DNA of 6,544 bases, from the NCBI GenBank assembly GCA_937914815.1, contig CALDMI010000385.1, positions 1 through 6,544 of the forward strand. The letters run 5' to 3'. This document shows positions 1 to 3,691 of the stretch, in pieces; within the stretch, counting starts at the first letter, position 1; each line of letters opens with the position of its first letter. This DNA is from an uncultured Clostridia bacterium. GTDB lineage: Bacteria; Bacillota; Clostridia; Oscillospirales; CAG-272. The notes under the pieces were generated by a model. That model did not search any database, had not been told where the DNA came from, and worked only from the letters and a program-made list of their open reading frames with translations. A program made the translations under genes and the position numbers.

Positions 1-42
1 ATACCACCGATAAAAAATAAGGATAAAAAGCGCAAAAACCCC

Positions 43-71
43 TTTACTTTTTGATAAATCTATGATATACT
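43..71 (+). promoter_or_regulatory. Promoter of rpsO (sigma-A-like, extended -10)
   Basis: A TTTACT -35 box (43-48) lies 17 nt before a TATACT -10 box (66-71). A TG dinucleotide at 63-64 makes an extended -10. A-rich tracts at 11-38 could act as an UP element. Transcription should start near 77-79, giving a leader of about 118 nt before rpsO. The call rests on motif match and spacing only. Confidence 0.7.
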
Positions 72-81
72 CTTAAACGGA

Positions 82-172
82 CCTGTTTTGCGGTGCAGAC
101 CGAGACCTTGCTCCGGCGCGGGATTTCCCCCGTCGTAGTCTGCGTTGTCACCCCGGCGCACGGCGTTACAGG
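82..172 (+). promoter_or_regulatory. Structured rpsO leader, candidate S15 autoregulatory RNA
   Basis: CCTGT (82-86) pairs with ACAGG (168-172) and closes the leader. Inside it, 91-100 pairs with 138-147 (10 bp: GCAGAC with GTCTGC, extended by three wobble pairs and a C-G). A smaller hairpin, CGGG/CCCG (119-122/129-132), sits within that arm. Many bacteria repress rpsO by S15 binding a leader that resembles its 16S rRNA site. The tandem wobble pairs next to a G-C pair (93-95/143-145) recall the G-U/G-C motif of 16S helix 22. That resemblance is inference, and I could not match the fold to a named S15 leader class. Confidence 0.4.
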
Positions 173-196
173 AATAATACAGAAAGGTGAGATAAG

Positions 197-463
197 ATGA
201 TTTCCAAGGAGACAAAGACCGCCATAATAGGCGAGTACAAGATCAACGAGAGAGACACCGGTTCGCCCGAGGTTCAGGTCGCTATACTCACGGACAGAAT
301 AAATGTCCTTACCGAGCATATGAAGAAGAACCCGAAGGACTTCCATTCGCAGAGAGGTCTCTCCAAGATGGTCGGTCACAGAAAGCAGCTGCTCAGTTAT
401 CTTGCGAAGAAGGATATCGAGAGATACAGAGCGCTTGTCAAGAAGCTCGGACTCAGAAAGTAA
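197..463 (+). CDS. rpsO: 30S ribosomal protein S15
   Basis: This encodes the 88-residue small-subunit protein S15, which binds early to the central domain of 16S rRNA (helices 20-22) and helps form the platform and the B4 bridge to 23S rRNA. The length is the usual 88-89 aa. Family landmarks are all present: T21-G-S-P-E-V-Q27, the loop from H41 through D48-F-H-S51, then G54-L and R62-xx-L-L-S-Y-L69. H41, D48 and S51 sit at the positions known to contact helix 22. The ATG at 197 is preceded by AAAGGTGA (183-190) at normal spacing. It is the first gene after the promoter at 43-71 and lies 183 nt before the pnp start, the conserved rpsO-pnp order. Control by its own product through the leader is possible. 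Nothing in the protein looks abnormal. Confidence 0.98.
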   Translation: MISKETKTAIIGEYKINERDTGSPEVQVAILTDRINVLTEHMKKNPKDFHSQRGLSKMVGHRKQLLSYLAKKDIERYRALVKKLGLRK

Positions 464-482
464 TTCCTGCCGTCCGGCATTG

Positions 483-525
483 ACGGGGACGGTCGCCGCA
501 CATTCGCCGTGCGGCTCGTCCCCGT
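483..525 (+). promoter_or_regulatory. rpsO-pnp intergenic hairpin (leaky terminator or processing site)
   Basis: ACGGGGACG (483-491) pairs fully with CGTCCCCGT (517-525). After a small internal loop, GCCGCAC (495-501) pairs with GTGCGGC (509-515) around a 7-nt loop, making 16 bp in total. The following tract is only TTTGT, too poor in T for a strong terminator. The likely roles are partial attenuation between rpsO and pnp, stabilising the 3' end of an rpsO-only message, or RNA processing. Confidence 0.6.
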
Positions 526-548
526 TTGTCATGATTAAAGTTAAAAAA

Positions 549-622
549 ACGGAAGAGGCAAGTAGCAGTTAAATATGCGTCGGGCGCCGGCGATTATTTA
601 AGTGCTACGGTCTGCCTTCCGT
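549..622 (+). promoter_or_regulatory. Long stem-loop in the pnp leader, candidate autoregulation site
   Basis: The segment folds back on itself through four stacked blocks. They are ACGGAAG with CTTCCGT (549-555/616-622), GCA with TGC (558-560/613-615), GTAGCA with TGCTAC plus TTAAATA with TATTTAA (562-575/595-608, one G-G mismatch), and CGTCGG with CCGGCG (578-583/587-592). That gives about 29 bp with small internal loops. It ends 7 nt before the pnp ribosome binding site. In E. coli, RNase III cuts a comparable pnp leader stem and PNPase then destabilises its own mRNA. The same logic here is inference. Confidence 0.6.
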
Positions 623-629
623 AAAAAAG

Positions 630-637
630 AAAGGAAA
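630..637 (+). promoter_or_regulatory. Ribosome binding site that sets the pnp start
   Basis: AAAGGAAA lies about 10-12 nt before the ATG at 647, and slightly farther from the ATG at 650. It lies inside the longer reading frame that opens with GTG at 602. That argues against the 602 start, which would add 15 mostly basic residues and place the start codon within the leader stem. Confidence 0.7.
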
Positions 638-646
638 CACAAAAAA

Positions 647-2761
647 ATGATGGTAGACAAGTACAAAACGTTTGAAAATTACAGAGTGTATAAGTACGAG
701 CTCGCGGGCAGACCCCTTGTTGTTGAGACAGGTAAGGTCGCCGGACTTGCGAACGGCGCGGCAATGGTACACTACGGCGAGACGACCGTTCTCGCCACTG
801 CGACGGCTTCCGCCGCTCCCCGTGAGGGCATAGACTTCCTGCCCCTCTCGGTTGATTACGACGAGAAGATGTACGCCGTAGGAAAGATTCCCGGCGGATT
901 TCTGAAGAGAGAGGGAAAGCCGAGTGAAAAGGCTGTCCTCGCGGGTCGTGTTATAGACCGCCCCGTCCGTCCCCTGTTCCCGAAGGACCTGCGTAACGAC
1001 GTGTCCCTCCTCCTTACTATAATGTCCGTAGACCCGGACTGCTCGCCCGAGATAACCGCCATGATAGGCGCGTCAATAGCCCTCTCCATTTCCGACATTC
1101 CGTGGAACGGACCGATAGGCGGCGTGTTCATGGGTCTCTGTGACGGCGAGTTCGTTGTCAACCCGACGGCAGAGCAGAGAAAGAAGAGCATCCTTGAACT
1201 CACCGTTGCCGGCACCGAGAAGAAGGTCGTCATGATAGAGGCTGGCGCAAAAGAGGTCTCCGACGACGATATGTACAAGGCTATCATGATAGCCCATGAG
1301 GAGATAAAGAAGCTCGTCGCTTTCATAAACGGTATAGTAGCCGAGATAGGAAAGCCGAAGTTCTCCTACACCTCCGGTGAGCTTGACCATGATATGTTCG
1401 ACGAGATCTTCGCATATTGCGAGAAAGCAGTTATGGAGGCTCTCGACACCGACGATAAGAACGTCCGTGACGCGAAGATGCAGCCTATAATGGACGACAT
1501 CGTCGCAAAGTATGAGGAGAAGTACCCGGATATAAAGGTAATCCTCCCCGAGCTTATCTATAAGATTCAGAAGAAGATAGTCCGCCGTTGGCTCCTCGTC
1601 GATAAGAAGCGTGTCGACGGTCGCCGCATGGACGAGATAAGACCCCTTGCCGCCGAGGTAGGCGTAATTCCGAGAGTTCACGGCTCGGGTCTCTTCACAA
1701 GAGGACAGACACAGGTTCTCACCGTTGCCACCCTCGGCACCCTCTCCGACGCGCAGAAGCTCGAGGGGCTTGACGATGAGGACAATAAGAGATATATGCA
1801 CCACTATAACATGCCCGGCTATTCGACAGGCGAGGCAAAGGCGCTTCGCTCTCCCGGCAGGCGTGAGATAGGACACGGCGCCCTTGCAGAGCGCTCGCTC
1901 GTCCCCGTCCTCCCCTCTGAGGAGGAGTTCCCGTATGCTATCCGCCTTGTCTCCGAAGTGGTGAGCTCGAACGGCTCGACTTCACAGGGCTCCGTCTGCG
2001 GCTCCACCCTCGCGCTTATGGACGCGGGCGTGCCGATCAAGGCGCCCGTCGCCGGTATCTCCTGCGGACTTATAACCGCAGAGGACGGCTCGTGGGATAC
2101 CATGATAGATATTCAGGGTCTTGAGGACTTCTACGGCGATATGGACTTCAAGGTTGCCGGAACCCATAAGGGCATAACCTCAATTCAGATGGACCTTAAG
2201 ATCGACGGTCTGACCCCCGAGATTATCAAGCGCGCGCTTGAGACCACTCATCAGGGCAGAGACGAGATAATAGATAAGATAATCCTCGGCGCAATCAAGG
2301 AGCCCCGCCACGAGGTCTCAAAGTACGCGCCGAAGATGATAACCATGCACATAAACCCGGATAAGATCCGCGAGGTCATAGGCTCGGGCGGAAAGGTTAT
2401 CCAGAAGATAGTAGCTGACACCGGCGCGAAGATAGATATAAACGACGACGGAACCGTGTTTATCGCCGCCGTCGACCGCGACAGTGCAGATAAGGCGAAG
2501 GCGATAATAGACGCCATAGTCTTTGAGCCCGTTGCCGGCACCACCTATGAGGGAACAGTAACGAGAATAATCCCGATAGGCGCATTTGTAGAGTTCGCAC
2601 CCGGCAAGGAGGGACTTGTCCATATCTCAAAGCTTCAGCAGCAGCGCACCGAAAAGGTCGAGGATGTCGTGAATGTGGGAGATACCGTGAGGGTTAAGTT
2701 CCTCGGGACGGACGAGAAGGGGAGACTGAATCTCTCCATGAAGGACGCCGACAGACTTTGA
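647..2761 (+). CDS. pnp: Polyribonucleotide nucleotidyltransferase (PNPase)
   Basis: This encodes a 704-aa phosphorolytic 3'-5' exoribonuclease that degrades mRNA to nucleoside diphosphates using phosphate. In the family it works as a homotrimer, often with RNase E/Y and a helicase. Numbered from the ATG at 647, the order is first RNase PH core (about 14-145, with the basic run F85-K-R-E-G-K-P-S-E-K95 and I103-D-R-P-V-R-P-L-F111), helical linker (about 245-325), second RNase PH core (about 323-555), KH (about 564-625, G579-S-G-G582 loop) and S1 (about 632-700). The phosphate-site stretch is S441-N-G-S-T-S446. The metal-binding aspartates are D494 and D500 in the segment ending G-D-M-D-F-K. 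Length matches the ~705 aa of Firmicute orthologues. The start at 647 is chosen by the ribosome binding site; 650 is possible. It has no promoter I can see, so it is probably read from the rpsO promoter, with leader-hairpin control. Confidence 0.98.
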   Translation: MMVDKYKTFENYRVYKYELAGRPLVVETGKVAGLANGAAMVHYGETTVLATATASAAPREGIDFLPLSVDYDEKMYAVGKIPGGFLKREGKPSEKAVLAGRVIDRPVRPLFPKDLRNDVSLLLTIMSVDPDCSPEITAMIGASIALSISDIPWNGPIGGVFMGLCDGEFVVNPTAEQRKKSILELTVAGTEKKVVMIEAGAKEVSDDDMYKAIMIAHEEIKKLVAFINGIVAEIGKPKFSYTSGELDHDMFDEIFAYCEKAVMEALDTDDKNVRDAKMQPIMDDIVAKYEEKYPDIKVILPELIYKIQKKIVRRWLLVDKKRVDGRRMDEIRPLAAEVGVIPRVHGSGLFTRGQTQVLTVATLGTLSDAQKLEGLDDEDNKRYMHHYNMPGYSTGEAKALRSPGRREIGHGALAERSLVPVLPSEEEFPYAIRLVSEVVSSNGSTSQGSVCGSTLALMDAGVPIKAPVAGISCGLITAEDGSWDTMIDIQGLEDFYGDMDFKVAGTHKGITSIQMDLKIDGLTPEIIKRALETTHQGRDEIIDKIILGAIKEPRHEVSKYAPKMITMHINPDKIREVIGSGGKVIQKIVADTGAKIDINDDGTVFIAAVDRDSADKAKAIIDAIVFEPVAGTTYEGTVTRIIPIGAFVEFAPGKEGLVHISKLQQQRTEKVEDVVNVGDTVRVKFLGTDEKGRLNLSMKDADRL

Positions 2762-2788
2762 TAGACGGCGGAGACCGAAAACGGAACG

Positions 2789-2823
2789 GGAGGGGCATTT
2801 TGTGTGCCTCTCCTTTTCCTTTT
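2789..2823 (+). terminator. Intrinsic terminator T1 downstream of pnp
   Basis: GGAGGGGCA (2789-2797) pairs with TGCCTCTCC (2805-2813) through one G-U pair around a 7-nt loop, followed by TTTTCCTTTT and further T-rich sequence. It lies 28 nt after the pnp stop codon. Confidence 0.85.
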
Positions 2824-2842
2824 ATTATATTTTTCTAAGGTT

Positions 2843-2868
2843 GAAAACGCCGCGCGTTTTCTTTTTTT
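2843..2868 (+). terminator. Intrinsic terminator T2, backup behind pnp
   Basis: GAAAACGC (2843-2850) pairs perfectly with GCGTTTTC (2854-2861) around a 3-nt loop, followed by seven T residues. It stands in tandem with T1. Confidence 0.85.
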
Positions 2869-2902
2869 ATTTGGTTCCGTTTTCTTCCGTCGGAATTCTC
2901 CC

Positions 2903-2960
2903 TCGCCGTATGTATATACGGCTCTCGGTCGAATGTCCGGCGGCTCTCCATCCGCCTATC
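2903..2960 (+). repeat. Diverged partial copy of the 171-nt repeat
   Basis: The hairpin at 2905-2922 (GCCGTAT, loop GTAT, ATACGGC) matches 3046-3063 of the first full copy at 16 of 18 bases. The block at 2940-2954 matches 3083-3097 at 12 of 15 after a 2-nt length change. The order and spacing agree with the full copies, so this looks like an older decayed copy, its end abutting the first full copy. Confidence 0.6.
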
Positions 2961-3122
2961 TTCGTCTGTCTCCGACAGATAATCCGACGGGGATATACGG
3001 CGCACACCGGGACGCTGGCGTCCCTCCCGCCGAAATCCGGGACTTGCCGTATGCGTATACGGCTGGCGCCCGGATAGGTTCGACGGTTCTGCATCCGTAT
3101 CTCCTCCGCCGTATGGCAGAGG
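2952..3122 (+). repeat. 171-nt direct repeat, copy A
   Basis: It is identical to copy B at 3206-3376 except for one base (C at 2963, T at 3217), with an offset of 254 nt. It contains three clear hairpins: TCTGTC/GACAGA (2965-2970/2974-2979), GGGACG/CGTCCC around CTGG (3009-3024) and GCCGTAT/ATACGGC around GCGT (3046-3063). A weaker pairing is CGGAT/ATCCG (3071-3075/3093-3097). It has no terminal inverted repeats or transposase. Terminator T3 follows 27 nt later. Confidence 0.95.
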
Positions 3123-3149
3123 CAGTTTTCAGAAAAATGTGAATACAGA

Positions 3150-3176
3150 AGAGGCGCGTCCTGCGCCTCTTTTTTT
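3150..3176 (+). terminator. Intrinsic terminator T3 between repeat copies
   Basis: AGAGGCGC (3150-3157) pairs perfectly with GCGCCTCT (3163-3170) around a 5-nt loop, and the stem ends in a run of seven T. No gene lies immediately upstream, so it can only end readthrough from pnp or a transcript of repeat copy A. Confidence 0.85.
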
Positions 3177-3205
3177 GTATATTTCCATTCCGTTTTCGGT
3201 CTCCG

Positions 3206-3376
3206 CCGCCTATCTTTGTCTGTCTCCGACAGATAATCCGACGGGGATATACGGCGCACACCGGGACGCTGGCGTCCCTCCCGCCGAAATCCGGGACTTG
3301 CCGTATGCGTATACGGCTGGCGCCCGGATAGGTTCGACGGTTCTGCATCCGTATCTCCTCCGCCGTATGGCAGAGG
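3206..3376 (+). repeat. 171-nt direct repeat, copy B
   Basis: This is the second full copy, with one substitution relative to copy A and the same hairpins at 3219-3233, 3263-3278 and 3300-3317. Both copies are preceded by a terminator T-run and a similar short tract containing TTCCGTTTTC. Homology therefore reaches loosely beyond the repeat into the upstream flank, and the duplicated unit may include the terminator. Confidence 0.95.
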
Positions 3377-3390
3377 AAATATATAATTTA

Positions 3391-3424
3391 GGAGAGGTAC
3401 ATACCGTGCCTCTCCTTTTCCTTT
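3391..3424 (+). terminator. Intrinsic terminator T4 after repeat copy B
   Basis: GGAGAGGTAC (3391-3400) pairs with GTGCCTCTCC (3406-3415) through one wobble pair around a 5-nt loop, followed by TTTTCCTTT. Its last 19 bases (3406-3424) equal 2804-2822 in T1. Confidence 0.8.
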
Positions 3425-3455
3425 CCTCCTCCGTTTTCTCCTCTTTGTAAAAATG

Positions 3456-3499
3456 CGCTTTTGACATGTCAATTTAGCTAAAAGTGTTTTTTTTTTTTT
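3456..3499 (+). terminator. Probable terminator T5 with a 13-T tract
   Basis: CGCTTTTG (3456-3463) can pair with TAAAAGTG (3479-3486) with two wobble pairs around a 15-nt loop, followed at once by 13 T residues (3487-3499). The stem is AT-rich. The loop side holds the perfect palindrome TTGACATGTCAA (3461-3472), which could instead be an operator. From 3500 to 3554 I see nothing recognisable. Confidence 0.55.
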
Positions 3500-3554
3500 G
3501 ATTTTTCGTGAAAAGTGCACAAGAAATTAGTAAAAAGTATGTCTAATCCGCGAA

Positions 3555-3583
3555 TTGTTTTCCTCCATAATATTTGATAAAAT
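3555..3583 (+). promoter_or_regulatory. Promoter of the secreted-protein gene (extended -10)
   Basis: TTGTTT (3555-3560) is spaced 17 nt from TAAAAT (3578-3583), with TG at 3575-3576 giving an extended -10 of the same TGA form as the rpsO promoter. An overlapping TATACA at 3583-3588 is an alternative. Start of transcription would be near 3590, leaving a leader of about 100 nt. Confidence 0.6.
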
Positions 3584-3599
3584 ATACACAATGATATGT

Positions 3600-3646
3600 G
3601 TTTTTGCGCCTTGAGTGCCCTCATAGGTGAGACGGGACACAAAAAC
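3600..3646 (+). promoter_or_regulatory. Folded leader segment of the secreted-protein gene
   Basis: GTTTTTG (3600-3606) pairs with CAAAAAC (3640-3646). Inside, CTCA (3620-3623) can pair either with TGAG at 3612-3615 or with TGAG at 3628-3631, which exclude each other. The inner stems are only 4 bp. I could not match it to a known riboswitch or leader family. Confidence 0.35.
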
Positions 3647-3691
3647 TGTATTAAAAAGAAAAAATCAAATAAAAGGAGAAAAAGAAAAAGC

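Noticed and set aside
526..554. Separate pnp promoter using TTGTCA at 526-531
   Set aside because: No acceptable -10 box lies 16-18 nt downstream.
602..646. Extended pnp start at GTG 602
   Set aside because: The extra 15 residues are basic and unlike PNPase N-termini, the codon lies in the leader stem, and a good ribosome binding site precedes ATG 647.
1795..1845. PNPase N-M-P-G-Y-S-T-G-E in place of the more usual N-F-P-x-x-x-V-G-E
   Set aside because: All catalytic and phosphate-site residues are intact and this looks like ordinary clostridial variation, not a functional change.
1073..1876. 267-codon open frame on the minus strand within pnp
   Set aside because: It lies wholly antisense to a well-conserved gene and its composition is that of a complementary-strand shadow.
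2952..3376. CRISPR array
   Set aside because: Repeats of 171 nt with two copies and an 83-nt gap holding a terminator do not fit CRISPR repeat-spacer geometry, and no cas gene is present.
2952..3376. Insertion sequence
   Set aside because: No transposase, terminal inverted repeats or target-site duplication could be seen. A non-autonomous element remains possible, which is why it is listed as a repeat.
3461..3490. Promoter from the perfect TTGACA at 3461-3466
   Set aside because: No -10 box at suitable spacing; the sequence is better explained as part of a palindrome and terminator stem.
2802..3520. Overlapping open frames of 85-217 codons on both strands across the repeats
   Set aside because: They run through terminators, arise from GC-rich repeat sequence free of stops on several frames at once, lack ribosome binding sites and resemble no protein family. 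The two copies sit in different frames (offset 254), and their one difference changes Arg to Cys in the best-looking frame.
3591..3614. Seven-codon upstream reading frame starting ATG at 3591
   Set aside because: It has no ribosome binding site and probably starts at or next to the transcription start.
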